Assembly: GCA_024637095.1 (NCBI GenBank)
Contig: JAGXFV010000018.1
Location: 1 to 64,000 of the forward strand
DNA from: Actinomycetes bacterium
GTDB lineage: Bacteria > Actinomycetota > Thermoleophilia > RBG-16-64-13
Reading direction: 5' to 3'
DNA length: 64,000 nucleotides
Shown here: piece after piece, positions 30,256 to 39,627 of the stretch
Layout of the letters: every line of letters begins with the position of its first letter
Numbering within the stretch: the stretch's first letter is position 1
Program-made: the position numbers and the translations under genes
Notes under the pieces: model-generated
Told to the model about the DNA's origin: nothing
Database searches by the model: none
What the model saw: only the letters and a program-made list of their open reading frames with translations

Positions 30256-33009
30256 ATGTCCGGAGCCGGTGACACCAAAGCCGAAGTTGTCGTCACGAGC
30301 CACCAGAACGTGGACTTCGACGCATTCGCCGCCGCGGTGGCGGCGACCAAGCTGTACCCGGATGCCACCATCGTCTTCGCCGGTTCGCTCAACCCCAATG
30401 TGCGCGAGTTCGTCTCGCTGCAGGGTGACCGGCTTCCGTTGATCCCTCTGCGCTCGTTGGACCGCTCGCAGGTGCGCCGCCTGATCATAGTGGACACCGC
30501 GGAGTGCGACCGGCTGGGAGAGCTGGGAGAACTCTGCCGCGACTCCAGCATCGAGGTCACGGTCTTTGATCATCATCAGTCGGGAATACCGAAGAAGCCG
30601 GCCTTTGTCAGGGGGGACAACTGGGTGATCACGGGCGACGGCGCGCAGGCGACTTCGATGGTTCACCTGCTGCTCGAGCGCGGCGTGGAGATCTCGCCCC
30701 ACGAGGCAACCATCTTCGCTCTCGGCATACACGAGGACACCGGCTCGCTCACCTATCCACGTACTACCGTCCGCGACGCGGAGATGCTGGCGGTTTGCCT
30801 GCGGTTGGGCGCCTCCCAGCCCCTGGTCGAGCACTATCTCCACAGCCCCCTGACGGCGGAGCAGAGAGAGCTCTTCCTGCGGTTGGTGGACTCGGTCGAA
30901 ACCCATCATCCTGCCGGACAGGAGGTCCATACCGCGGTCCTCGACGAGACGGTTTACGTCGATGGGTTGAGCGTGATAGCCCACAAACTGATGGATCTAC
31001 TAAACAGCGAGGTGTTGATCCAGGCGGTTGCCATGGAGGGCCGGGTTTTCGTTACCGCTCGTTCAAAAGCCCCAGTGGTGGATGTGGGCGCCGCCATGGA
31101 GGCGGTAGGCGGCGGGGGCCACGCCCAGGCGGGCTCGGCGGTGGTCAAAGGGGCAGATCCCCGAGAGGTGGCACTCCGCGTGATTGCGGCCCTCGACGTA
31201 CAGGGAGGGATGCCCACCGCCAGAGAGATCATGAGCACCCCGGTGCGCTTCGTGGATGCGGAGACCACCGTGGCCGAAGCCCTCATGGCTGCTCAGCGCT
31301 TCGGGCACTCCGGGATCAGCGTCCGGGAGGGCGAACACGTCGCCGGCATCGTCGCCCGCCGCGATCTGGACAAGGCCGTGCGTCACGGTTTGGGGCACGC
31401 ACCGGTCAAGGGGGTGATGACCAGGGACGTGGTGCTGGCTCCCGCCTCGGCCACGGTGGAAGAGTTGCGCCGCATCATGGTGGAGACGGGAGTCGGGCGG
31501 CTGCCGGTGGTGGCCGACGATATCTACGAGCAACTGCGGGAGGGCGGCGCTCCCCTCGTCGACCAGGTTTGGGGGATCGCCACCCGGACGGACGTGCTCG
31601 CCGCCTATCAGCCGCCTTCCAGCGGAGAGGAGCCGACGGCCCGGCAGATGCCGGCACCCCAATCCCTCGCGGAACTGCCCTTCCTGGGTTCGATCTTCCG
31701 GGCGGCTTCGGCCCTGGCCGGGGATTATCGCGGCGTCTTCCTGGTCGGGGGCTTCGTGCGTGACCTGCTGCTTGGGCGGCCCAACGCCGACGTAGATATC
31801 GCCGTCGAGGGGGACGGCATCGAATTCGCGCGTCGCCTGGCCGAGGTGCTCGGCGGACGCGTGCGGGCCCATAAGAAATTCAGGACCGCCGTGGTGCTCC
31901 TCACCCCGGAGGAGTTGGGCGGAGCCCCGCCCTGGTTGGCCCCCACCGACGAGCCCTTCCACATCGACGTGGCCACGACCCGCACCGAGTTCTACGATTA
32001 CCCGGCGGCGCTGCCCCAGGTGGAGCACGCCTCCATCCGGCAGGATCTCTTTCGCCGAGATTTCACCATCAACGCCATGGCGGTTTCGCTCCGCGGGGAG
32101 GACTTCGGCACGGTCTACGACTTCTTCGGGGGGCTGCGCGACCTGGACCGCAAGGTGATCCGGGTACTGCACAATCTGAGCTTCATCGAGGACCCGACGC
32201 GCATCTTCCGCGCCGTGAGATACGAGAACCGCTACCGCTTCCGCATGGATGAGCAGACCCTGTCTCTGGCACGCGCCTGCGTGGAGATGCACCTGGTTGG
32301 CGACCTCTCCAGCGCCCGCCTGCGCGACGAATTGATAGCGATCTTGGGAGAGCGCGACCTCGACTGGTCCCTGGAGCGTCTGTTCGATCTGGGGGTGGCC
32401 CGGGAGGTGCATCCCCGCCTGGCCACCGGCGAGCGCACGCTCGCGCTGACCCACGAGGCAGATCGCCTCACCGGCCAACTGGAGCTTCGCCGCGAGATCG
32501 AACGCTGGCGCATTCGTCTCTCTGCTCTGGCCCGAAACATGTCTCACGAGGAACTCTACGTCTGGCTGGAGAAGCTCAAGCTGAGGCAGGCCGATGCCCA
32601 GGTCGTGCGCACCACCGTGGTGGCGGGACCGCGAGTGCTGGAGCAGCTCGAGGACTCCGATCTGGGAGAGTGGGGAACCTATCAGCTGTTAAGCCGCCTG
32701 CCCTTGGAATCGGTGGTGTTCACCCTAGCCCGCGCCGAAGCTCCGGGCGGGCTGGAACCGCCCCCGCTGGTGCGCAAGCGCCTCTGGGAGTACCTCGAGG
32801 TACTGCGCCATCGCTCGCTGACGGTGACCGGCAAGGAGTTGCTCGATCTGGGCCTGGCCGAGGGGCCCCAAGTGGGAGAGTTGTTGGAAGAGCTGCGCCG
32901 TCTGCGGGTCACGGGACAGATCAGCAAGGCCCAGGAGGAAAACGCCGCGGCGAAGCGGCTGGTCGAGGAGCGACGCTCTCGGCCTGAGCAACAGCAACCG
33001 GCAGACTAA
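30256..33009 (+). CDS. DHH phosphoesterase - CBS pair - tRNA nucleotidyltransferase fusion
   Basis: 917 aa with four modules. Residues 1 to about 300 are a DHH/DHHA1 phosphoesterase with all motifs (SHQNVDFDAF, VDTAEC, FDHHQSG, HEDTGSLTY, GGGGHAQAGSA). Two CBS domains span about 318-450 (ISVREGEHVAGIVARRDLDKAV; VKGVMTRDVVL). From about 490 comes a class II CCA/poly(A) polymerase head: GGFVRDLLLGRPNADVDIAVEGDG, RRDFTINAMAVSL and EDPTRIFRAVRYENRYRF, then helical RNA-binding domains. It adds CCA or A to tRNA 3' ends; the DHH part may degrade short RNA or cyclic nucleotides. CBS domains suggest adenylate sensing. This architecture occurs in other bacteria. Confidence 0.93.
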   Translation: MSGAGDTKAEVVVTSHQNVDFDAFAAAVAATKLYPDATIVFAGSLNPNVREFVSLQGDRLPLIPLRSLDRSQVRRLIIVDTAECDRLGELGELCRDSSIEVTVFDHHQSGIPKKPAFVRGDNWVITGDGAQATSMVHLLLERGVEISPHEATIFALGIHEDTGSLTYPRTTVRDAEMLAVCLRLGASQPLVEHYLHSPLTAEQRELFLRLVDSVETHHPAGQEVHTAVLDETVYVDGLSVIAHKLMDLLNSEVLIQAVAMEGRVFVTARSKAPVVDVGAAMEAVGGGGHAQAGSAVVKGADPREVALRVIAALDVQGGMPTAREIMSTPVRFVDAETTVAEALMAAQRFGHSGISVREGEHVAGIVARRDLDKAVRHGLGHAPVKGVMTRDVVLAPASATVEELRRIMVETGVGRLPVVADDIYEQLREGGAPLVDQVWGIATRTDVLAAYQPPSSGEEPTARQMPAPQSLAELPFLGSIFRAASALAGDYRGVFLVGGFVRDLLLGRPNADVDIAVEGDGIEFARRLAEVLGGRVRAHKKFRTAVVLLTPEELGGAPPWLAPTDEPFHIDVATTRTEFYDYPAALPQVEHASIRQDLFRRDFTINAMAVSLRGEDFGTVYDFFGGLRDLDRKVIRVLHNLSFIEDPTRIFRAVRYENRYRFRMDEQTLSLARACVEMHLVGDLSSARLRDELIAILGERDLDWSLERLFDLGVAREVHPRLATGERTLALTHEADRLTGQLELRREIERWRIRLSALARNMSHEELYVWLEKLKLRQADAQVVRTTVVAGPRVLEQLEDSDLGEWGTYQLLSRLPLESVVFTLARAEAPGGLEPPPLVRKRLWEYLEVLRHRSLTVTGKELLDLGLAEGPQVGELLEELRRLRVTGQISKAQEENAAAKRLVEERRSRPEQQQPAD

Positions 33010-33034
33010 GAGAGCCGAAAGGAAGCCTCAGCCC

Positions 33035-33712
33035 TTGACCACCATACTCGAGTTCGCCCTGCTGATCCCGGTGCTGCTGGTATCGATGATGGCCCACGAG
33101 GTCGCGCACGGTTTCGTGGCCTACCGTCTCGGCGACCCCACGGCCAAAGAGCATGGAAGGCTCACGCTCAACCCCATCCGCCACTTGGACCCCTTGGGGA
33201 CACTGATGTTCGTGATCACCTACCTTTCCGGGCGGTTCATCTTCGGTTGGGCCAAGCCGGTTCCGGTGAACCCTCACTACTTCCGCAACCACCAGAAGGG
33301 GATGATGGCAGTGAGTATCGCCGGGCCCTTCACCAACTTCATGATCGCCGTGGGCATCGCCTTGCTCCTCAACTTCGTGGTGCCGGAGTCCACGTTCTTG
33401 GACTCTTTTGCGCTGAGGGACGGCACCATCGACTTCCAGTTCGCCGCCTTCTTCGCGGGGGTCCTCTGGTTGGCGTATCAGGTCAATATCGTGCTGGGAT
33501 TGTTCAACCTGGTGCCCATCCCCCCACTCGATGGCTCGCGCGTCTTCGGCGGCCTCTTGCCCCCCGATCTCTACTACCGCTGGGCCGGACTCGACCGCTA
33601 CGGCATCCTGTTCATCCTGATCCTGTTCTTCCTGGTGCCCGGCTTCTTCTTCGGCCTTTTGAGCGGGGCCTTCGAGTTCGTCAGCGGCATCTTGTTGCCG
33701 CGGTACTTCTAG
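33035..33712 (+). CDS. Site-2-protease-like M50 zinc metalloprotease
   Basis: 225-aa integral membrane protease. Zinc motif HEVAH in MMAHEVAHGFVAYRLGDPTAK near residue 21, second motif NLVPIPPLDGSRVFGGLL with the third ligand Asp, and about five hydrophobic segments. It belongs to the short YwhC/Rip3-like group without PDZ or CBS domains. TTG start; GGAAG upstream. Lies before scpAB, a widely conserved order in Gram-positives. Substrate unknown. Confidence 0.9.
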   Translation: MTTILEFALLIPVLLVSMMAHEVAHGFVAYRLGDPTAKEHGRLTLNPIRHLDPLGTLMFVITYLSGRFIFGWAKPVPVNPHYFRNHQKGMMAVSIAGPFTNFMIAVGIALLLNFVVPESTFLDSFALRDGTIDFQFAAFFAGVLWLAYQVNIVLGLFNLVPIPPLDGSRVFGGLLPPDLYYRWAGLDRYGILFILILFFLVPGFFFGLLSGAFEFVSGILLPRYF

Positions 33713-33777
33713 CGCCTTGCCCCGGGGTGCAGGCGAACGCCCGCGATCACTTCAAGTCCGGGTCGGTTATCAGTAAT

Positions 33778-34521
33778 ATGAACGGGATGAACCGACTGGA
33801 ACTCGACCTCGACGTCTATCAGGGTCCTTTCGACCTACTCTTCACGCTCATCCTCAAAGAAGAGGTCGACATCTGCGAAGTCCCGCTGGTCGACGTGATT
33901 CTCGCCTACGTGGAGCACATCATCCAGCGCGAGGAGGTGGACTGGGAGTCGTTGACCGAGTTCCTGGTTCTTTTCGCCGCTTTGCTGGAACTGAAGTCGC
34001 GCGCCCTGCTGCCCGCCTTTCACCCGGCCGAGGGGGAGCTCGATCCGGAATTGGCCCGCGAGGTGCTGGTTGAGCGGTTGCTCGCCTACCGCAAGTTCAA
34101 GGCCGCCTCGGCAGCGCTCGAGACCAGGCTGGACGGCGAGTACGGCCACCTTTTCCGCCCGGAGAGCAGAGAGGGCGCCCGCGCCCGGGTCCCCGCAGCC
34201 CGCCTGGCAGGCTCGAAGAAGCCCGAGGTCCTGCGTGACCGGTTGGAGGCTCTGCTGAGGGCGCGCTCGGGGCCGGACACCAGCCACTTGGCGCGGATCA
34301 AGGTCGACCTGCCCCGTCAGGTCGCCCTCCTCCGCAGGCTGCTCAGAGAGCGTTCCCGGCTGTCCTTCAACGAGACCTTCGCCGGGCAAGAGCCGCTGGC
34401 CCAGGCCATGGGCATCCTGGCCATCATCGACCTGCTGCAAAGGGGAGAGGTGGACGTCGAGCAGGCGGACTGCTTTTCCGACATCACCGTGTTGGCCAGG
34501 GAGGCGCGGCAGATTGCCTGA
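33778..34521 (+). CDS. scpA: Segregation and condensation protein A
   Basis: Kleisin subunit linking SMC heads in chromosome condensation. The track ORF starts far upstream in the protease gene; ATG 33778 (or 33787) gives 247 aa with the diagnostic YQGPFDLLFTLILKEEVDICEVPLVDV N-terminus (residues about 13-40), FLVLFAALLELKSRALLP, and the winged-helix C-terminus LAQAMGILAIIDLLQRGEV. Overlaps scpB by 8 nt. Confidence 0.95.
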   Translation: MNGMNRLELDLDVYQGPFDLLFTLILKEEVDICEVPLVDVILAYVEHIIQREEVDWESLTEFLVLFAALLELKSRALLPAFHPAEGELDPELAREVLVERLLAYRKFKAASAALETRLDGEYGHLFRPESREGARARVPAARLAGSKKPEVLRDRLEALLRARSGPDTSHLARIKVDLPRQVALLRRLLRERSRLSFNETFAGQEPLAQAMGILAIIDLLQRGEVDVEQADCFSDITVLAREARQIA

Positions 34522-35128
34522 GTCCCCCGAACAATCCGGAGTGGACCGCGAAGCCGGCATCAAGCGCGACGTGGAGGCGCTGCTGTTCGCCTCCGGGCGT
34601 CCGCTGTCCGTGAAGGCTCTGCTGCAGGCGTTGCCCGCGCAGGGCGCGACCGCGGAAGGGGTCGAGCAGGTGCTCGCGGAACTGGCCGCGGAGTTTCCGG
34701 TCGACGGAGCACGGGGTTTCGAACTCACCCGGGTGGCCGAAGGTTGGGCCTTCCGGACGAACCGCGCCGCGGCCGACGCCCTCTCCCTGCTCTTCAGTCT
34801 GTCCGACGAGCAGCGCCTCTCTGCCGCGGCCCTCGAGACCCTGGCGATCGTGGCCTATCTGCAGCCGGTTACCCGCCCGCAGATCGCCGAGATCCGCGGA
34901 GTATCGGCCGATTCGGCCGTGCAAACCCTCACCGAACGCGACCTGCTGCGCGAGGTGGGCCGGGCCGAAGGGGCAGGAGCCGCCATCCTCTACACCACCA
35001 CGGAACGCTTCCAGCTGATGTTCGGCTTGGACGGCCTCAGGGAACTGCCTCCGCTGGAGGGATTCGCGCCCGGCGAAACCGAACGGGAGGAGCTCCTCCG
35101 GCGCCTCACACTGACAATGACGGACTGA
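34514..35128 (+). CDS. scpB: Segregation and condensation protein B
   Basis: Winged-helix accessory subunit of the SMC-ScpAB complex. 204 aa: DVEALLFASGRPLSVKALLQAL, ELTRVAEGWAFRTN, and LSAAALETLAIVAYLQPVTRPQIAEIRGV. TTG start inside scpA. Confidence 0.95.
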   Translation: MPESPEQSGVDREAGIKRDVEALLFASGRPLSVKALLQALPAQGATAEGVEQVLAELAAEFPVDGARGFELTRVAEGWAFRTNRAAADALSLLFSLSDEQRLSAAALETLAIVAYLQPVTRPQIAEIRGVSADSAVQTLTERDLLREVGRAEGAGAAILYTTTERFQLMFGLDGLRELPPLEGFAPGETEREELLRRLTLTMTD

Positions 35129-35133
35129 GGCGT

Positions 35134-35853
35134 GTGGGCGAGCAGCGGTTGCAGAAGTTCCTGGCCTCGGCCGGCGTCGCCTCTCGCCGGGCTTCCGAGG
35201 AGCTCATTCGCAAGGGCCGCGTGACCGTGAACGGCGTCACAGCCGAGTTGGGGAGCAAGGTCGACCCGGATCGCGACCAGGTGCGGGTGGATGGGCGCCT
35301 GCTCGAGGCGGAGGCCAAGGAGTACTGGCTGCTCAACAAACCTCCCGGCTTGGTTACCACGGCTCGCGACCCGCAACACCGCGGGACGGTACTGGACCTG
35401 GTGCCGGCCGTCGGAAGGGTATTCCCGGTGGGGCGGTTGGACCTGGACACCTCGGGCGTCCTTCTGCTGACCAACGATGGAGACCTCGCGAATCGCCTGC
35501 TCCATCCTCGCTACGGCGTGGACAAGCTATACGAGGTCGAGGTGGAGGGAACGCTCAGTGAGGCCGCGATAGAGCGGTTGGAACAAGGAGTAACCTTGGA
35601 GGACGGCAAGACCGCTCCGGCAGAGGTCAACGTCGAGAAGGCCACTCCGAAAGGCAGTAGGATTTCCATGAAGATCCACGAAGGGCGAAAACGACAGGTG
35701 AAACGGATGCTCGCCGCGGTGGGACATCCCGTCCTCGGTCTGCATCGCCGCCGCTTCGGGCCACTCGACGACGCCGGCCTCCAGATCGGCCGGTCCCGGC
35801 GGCTGAACGCTGTCGAAATCGAGGCGCTGCGCCGCTACGCGGAGGACGAATGA
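35134..35853 (+). CDS. rluB: 23S rRNA pseudouridine synthase, RsuA/RluB family
   Basis: S4 domain at the N-terminus (RLQKFLASAGVASRRASEELI) and catalytic domain with the active Asp in VGRLDLDTSGVLLLTNDGDL, plus LDLVPAVGRVFPVG and IHEGRKRQVKRML. The frame in the track runs back into scpB; GTG 35134 gives the standard N-terminus and 239 aa. Follows scpB by 5 nt and overlaps aroH (ATGA), as in many Gram-positives. Confidence 0.94.
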   Translation: MGEQRLQKFLASAGVASRRASEELIRKGRVTVNGVTAELGSKVDPDRDQVRVDGRLLEAEAKEYWLLNKPPGLVTTARDPQHRGTVLDLVPAVGRVFPVGRLDLDTSGVLLLTNDGDLANRLLHPRYGVDKLYEVEVEGTLSEAAIERLEQGVTLEDGKTAPAEVNVEKATPKGSRISMKIHEGRKRQVKRMLAAVGHPVLGLHRRRFGPLDDAGLQIGRSRRLNAVEIEALRRYAEDE

Positions 35854-36233
35854 TGTCGCCGCAGGAGGCCGGGCAAGTGAGGGCCGTCCGCGGAGCGACC
35901 ACGGTGGACGAGGATTTGTCTGCCCAGGTGAATGAGCGCACCTCCGAACTCGTCCGCGAGATCCTCGCACGAAACCGTATCGCTCCAGAGGACCTGGTCT
36001 CCATCGTCTTCACGGCGACCCCAGATCTGGTGAGCGACTTTCCCGCAGTGGCGGCCCGGGGGATCGGCCTATCGGACGTCCCCTTGCTCTGCTGCCAGGA
36101 GATCCCGGTGAAAGGTGCGATCGAGCGCTGCGTTCGGATGCTCATCCATTTCTACACCCCGTTGGCCCGCGCCGAGATCAGGCACGTCTATCTCCGCGGA
36201 GCCCGACAGCTTAGGCTGGACCTGCCCGAGTAG
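35850..36233 (+). CDS. aroH: Chorismate mutase, AroH type
   Basis: Monofunctional chorismate mutase with the Bacillus AroH trimeric fold, converting chorismate to prephenate. 127 aa: VRGATTVDED, ILARNRIAPEDLVSIVFTATPDL, FPAVAARGIGLSDVPLLCCQEI and VKGAIERCVRMLIHF. Opens the second aromatic cluster (aroH, hisC, aroF, tyrA, aroA), with a 38-nt gap before hisC. Confidence 0.95.
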   Translation: MMSPQEAGQVRAVRGATTVDEDLSAQVNERTSELVREILARNRIAPEDLVSIVFTATPDLVSDFPAVAARGIGLSDVPLLCCQEIPVKGAIERCVRMLIHFYTPLARAEIRHVYLRGARQLRLDLPE

Positions 36234-36271
36234 GATGTACCAAGACTAGAAACTGGAAACGGACCGGAGTT

Positions 36272-37453
36272 ATGAGAAAGAATCTGGCACTGGAACAGCT
36301 GAACCCTTACAAGGGTGCCCCGCCCCTGGAGCAGATTCGGGAGCACTACGGGCTGGACCGGGTGGTGAAGCTGGCCTCGAACGAGTGCCCTGAGCAGCCC
36401 TTCCCCGAGGTGATAGAGGCGATCGAAGCGGCTGCGAGCGGGCTCAACCGCTACCCGGACGGTGGCTGGCGCGATCTGCGCGAGGCCCTGGGCGAGCACT
36501 GGAGTGTCGATCCTGCCAGCGTGGTTCTCGGAAACGGTTCCTGCGACCTGCTGCTCGCACTGGCCCGAGCCACGCTGATGCCCGGAACTGAGTTCGTGTT
36601 TCCCTGGCCTTCGTTCGTGATCTATCGCACCATGGCCGAGGGTGCGCTCGCGGTCCAGGTGCCGGTTCCCCTGGTCGACTTCAAGCACGACCTGAGGGCG
36701 ATGGAGGCGGCGGTCAACGACAACACCCACCTGGTGGTCATCTGCAACCCGAACAACCCGACCGGCACCTACCTTCAGGCCAAAGAGGTGCGGCGTTTTA
36801 TCGAGGCCATGCCTGCGGATCTGACAGTGGCTTTGGACGAGGCTTACATCGAGTACGTCGAGACCGAGGATGAGGACACAACTCAGTGGATATACGAGTT
36901 CCCCAACCTGGTCATCTTCCGGACCTTCTCCAAGGTGTATGGCCTCGCGGGACTGAGGGTGGGCTATGCACTGGCGGATGAGCCCTTGGTCACCGCGCTC
37001 AACAAGATGCGGCAGCCCTTCAACCTGAACACGCTCGCGCAGGTGGCGGCGGCCGAAGCTTTGAGGCACAAGGAGCGGTTGCAGGAGCGCACGCACCGGG
37101 TGTGGCGGGAACGCGATAGGATCGAGGACGAGCTGGGGGGCATGGGGCTCCAACCGGTTCCGACCGAAGCCAACTTCATTGTGTTTCACGCGGATGGGCT
37201 GACCGTCCCCCCGGAAGAGGCGGCACAGGCTTTGATGGAGCGCGGCGTCTTGATTCGCTCGGGATATGCGCTGGGCATGCCGGGATACCTGCGGGTTACC
37301 GTGGGCACAGCGGAGGAGAACCGCCTATTCCTGGATACCATTGGTCAGTTCCTGCCCGCGCCCATAGACGCAGGCGCAGCGTCGGAGGGTGAAGGTCTCG
37401 AGGAGGACGCTCCTACTATGAAAGACGAAGCCCAGCGCCTGCAAGGAGTCTGA
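36272..37453 (+). CDS. hisC: Histidinol-phosphate/aromatic aminotransferase (HisC family)
   Basis: PLP-dependent class I/II aminotransferase, 393 aa. NPYKGAPP, KLASNECP, NRYPDGGWRDLREAL, CNPNNPTGTY, DEAYIEY and the PLP-Lys motif FRTFSKVYGLAGLRVGYAL. The C-terminus has an acidic tail of about 30 residues beyond the family end. Being placed between chorismate mutase and DAHP synthase/prephenate dehydrogenase, it probably transaminates aromatic oxo-acids, possibly also histidinol phosphate as in Bacillus. GGAG before the ATG. Confidence 0.9.
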   Translation: MRKNLALEQLNPYKGAPPLEQIREHYGLDRVVKLASNECPEQPFPEVIEAIEAAASGLNRYPDGGWRDLREALGEHWSVDPASVVLGNGSCDLLLALARATLMPGTEFVFPWPSFVIYRTMAEGALAVQVPVPLVDFKHDLRAMEAAVNDNTHLVVICNPNNPTGTYLQAKEVRRFIEAMPADLTVALDEAYIEYVETEDEDTTQWIYEFPNLVIFRTFSKVYGLAGLRVGYALADEPLVTALNKMRQPFNLNTLAQVAAAEALRHKERLQERTHRVWRERDRIEDELGGMGLQPVPTEANFIVFHADGLTVPPEEAAQALMERGVLIRSGYALGMPGYLRVTVGTAEENRLFLDTIGQFLPAPIDAGAASEGEGLEEDAPTMKDEAQRLQGV

Positions 37454-37454
37454 G

Positions 37455-38501
37455 ATGTCCTTCGCCGAGGGAGGAAGCATAGAGATGATGATCGTCATGC
37501 GAGAAGGCTCAGACGAAGCCGAGATCGAGCAGATTCTCGAGCGTCTGGCCGAGGCGGGGGCCACCGGTCATGTCTCCAGCGGAGACGTGGTCACGGTGAT
37601 CGGCGTTATCGGGGACCGGGAAGTCATCGCCGGTCTGCCTCTGGAAGCCTACGCCGGCGTCGACAAAGTGCTCCCCATCCTCAAGCCGTACAAGCTGGTG
37701 AGCCGAGAGTTCAAGGAGCGGGATTCCGTCATTCAAGTAGGCGAAACCCGGATCGGCGGCGGCCATGTGGGCCTTATCGCCGGCCCCTGCTCGGTGGAGA
37801 GCCGGGAACAGCTTCTCAGCTCCGCGCGTTACGTCAAGGCGGCCGGAGCGACCATGCTCCGCGGCGGGGCATTCAAACCGAGAACCTCCCCCTATGCCTT
37901 CCAGGGGCTGGGTGTGGATGCACTCAAGATCCTTTCCGAGGCTCGCGATGAGACCGGGCTGCCCATCGTCACTGAACTGATGGACCCTCGTCACCTGGAA
38001 GACGTGCGCGAATTCGCCGACGTCATTCAGATTGGCGCGCGCAACATGCAGAATTTCCAGCTGCTTTCGGCGGTAGGCACCGTCGACCGCCCCATCCTCC
38101 TCAAACGCGGGTTGGCCGCCACCATAGACGAGTTGCTGATGGCCGCCGAGTACGTGGCCAAGGGCGGGAATCAGGACATTGTTCTCTGCGAGCGCGGCAT
38201 CCGCACTTTCGAGACCGCCACCCGCAATACCCTGGATATCGGGGCGGTCCCGGTGCTCAAGCAGCGCTCGCACCTTCCAGTCGTGGTCGATCCCAGCCAT
38301 GCGACCGGCCGAGTCGACCTGATCGAGCCGCTATCCCTGGCCGCCATAGCCGCGGGTGCCGACGGCCTGTTGATAGAGACGCACCCCACCCCGGAAACGG
38401 CGCTCTGTGACGGTGGGCAGTCGCTCAACCCGGGCGATTTCGAGAAGACGGCGGCCCGCATCAAAGACATGATCGAGTGGACCGGGCGGAGGCTGGGCTG
38501 A
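37455..38501 (+). CDS. aroF: DAHP synthase, type I-beta with N-terminal regulatory domain
   Basis: First step of the shikimate pathway, joining PEP and erythrose-4-phosphate. 348 aa. A ferredoxin-like regulatory domain covers about 1-90 (ending [22 protein letters not shown]) and the barrel carries [48 protein letters not shown] and [14 protein letters not shown]. This is the Thermotoga-type layout, feedback-inhibited by Tyr/Phe through the N-domain. ATG 37455 has AAGGAG upstream; ATG 37485 with GGAGGA is an equally good, more family-like start. Confidence 0.95.
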   Translation: MSFAEGGSIEMMIVMREGSDEAEIEQILERLAEAGATGHVSSGDVVTVIGVIGDREVIAGLPLEAYAGVDKVLPILKPYKLVSREFKERDSVIQVGETRIGGGHVGLIAGPCSVESREQLLSSARYVKAAGATMLRGGAFKPRTSPYAFQGLGVDALKILSEARDETGLPIVTELMDPRHLEDVREFADVIQIGARNMQNFQLLSAVGTVDRPILLKRGLAATIDELLMAAEYVAKGGNQDIVLCERGIRTFETATRNTLDIGAVPVLKQRSHLPVVVDPSHATGRVDLIEPLSLAAIAAGADGLLIETHPTPETALCDGGQSLNPGDFEKTAARIKDMIEWTGRRLG

Positions 38502-39622
38502 ACGGCGCCAACCAGGTGCGGCGGCTCGCGGTCATCGGCGTAGGCCTGATGGGGGGCAGCTTCGCGCTCGCCGCCAAACGGGCCGGAGTGGAGAGCGTCG
38601 TTGGTTTCGATCTGGAGCCCGAGGCCCTGAACGCCGCATGCGAACTCGGGGTGATCGACGAAGCCGCCGTCTCCCCGGTGGAGGCCGCCGCGGGAGCCGA
38701 CGTCGTTCTTCTCGGCACGCCGGTGCGGGCGATCCCCGAACTGGCGGAGCTGGTGTCCACTGCCGATCCGGCTCCTCACGTGGTCACCGACATAGGCAGC
38801 ACCAAGACCTCGATCATCGCCGGACTGAGCTATCGCGCCGCCGAACGTTTCGTCGGGGGTCATCCGATGTGTGGAGCCGAGACGAACGGGGTCCGCTTCG
38901 CCCGTGCCGATCTGTACGAGGGAGCGAGTTACTTCCTTACACCCTCCGCGCGCGTGCGGCCCATGGTCTACGAGAGCCTGCATGGACTGGTGGCTGCTAT
39001 CGGCGCTCGTCCCGTGCGGATCGAACCCGAGGCCCACGATCAGATCATGGCCCGGGTGAGTCACGTGCCGCACGTGCTGGCCAACGTGCTGATGAACCAG
39101 GTGGGCTCCTACAGTGCGGGCGGCCGACGGGCGCTTCACTCGGTTGGTCCCAGCTTCAAGGACCTTACCCGGGTGGCCGGAGCAAACCCGCGAATGTGGC
39201 GAGACATCTTCCTGGAGAACCGGGAAGCCCTGATCAGTTCGCTGGAAGCGGTCGGGGAAGAACTGGATGAGTTCTGCCGGCTACTCCGTCAGGAAGACCT
39301 GGAGGGCGTGGTCGAGAACATCGGCGAGGCCCGGTCCTACCGGCGGCAGCTCCTAGAACTCGAAGATTTGGAGCCGGAAAACCTCTTCCGGGTGGTGGCG
39401 CGCATCCCGGATCAGCCCGGCGTGCTCGGCGAGGTAACCGGAGCTTTGGCGGAAGCCTCCATCAACGTGGAGGACCTTACCCTGCACCACTTCAACCGGG
39501 AAACCGGGGGGGACCTGGTGCTCTACGTGTCGGGTGACCGCGCGGCGAGCTCTGCGGCCGCGCTCCTCTCCGACCGCGGCTATCCCACCTTCGTCAGCTC
39601 GCCCCGGGCGAACAGAGAGTAG
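38477..39622 (+). CDS. tyrA: Prephenate dehydrogenase with C-terminal ACT domain
   Basis: NAD(P)-dependent oxidative decarboxylation of prephenate for tyrosine. 381 aa. Rossmann motif [53 protein letters not shown] and [16 protein letters not shown]-terminal ACT domain (about 300-370, [21 protein letters not shown]) suggests allosteric control by an amino acid, probably tyrosine. GTG start within the end of aroF (25-nt overlap). Confidence 0.94.
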   Translation: MDRAEAGLNGANQVRRLAVIGVGLMGGSFALAAKRAGVESVVGFDLEPEALNAACELGVIDEAAVSPVEAAAGADVVLLGTPVRAIPELAELVSTADPAPHVVTDIGSTKTSIIAGLSYRAAERFVGGHPMCGAETNGVRFARADLYEGASYFLTPSARVRPMVYESLHGLVAAIGARPVRIEPEAHDQIMARVSHVPHVLANVLMNQVGSYSAGGRRALHSVGPSFKDLTRVAGANPRMWRDIFLENREALISSLEAVGEELDEFCRLLRQEDLEGVVENIGEARSYRRQLLELEDLEPENLFRVVARIPDQPGVLGEVTGALAEASINVEDLTLHHFNRETGGDLVLYVSGDRAASSAAALLSDRGYPTFVSSPRANRE

Positions 39623-39627
39623 CGCGC

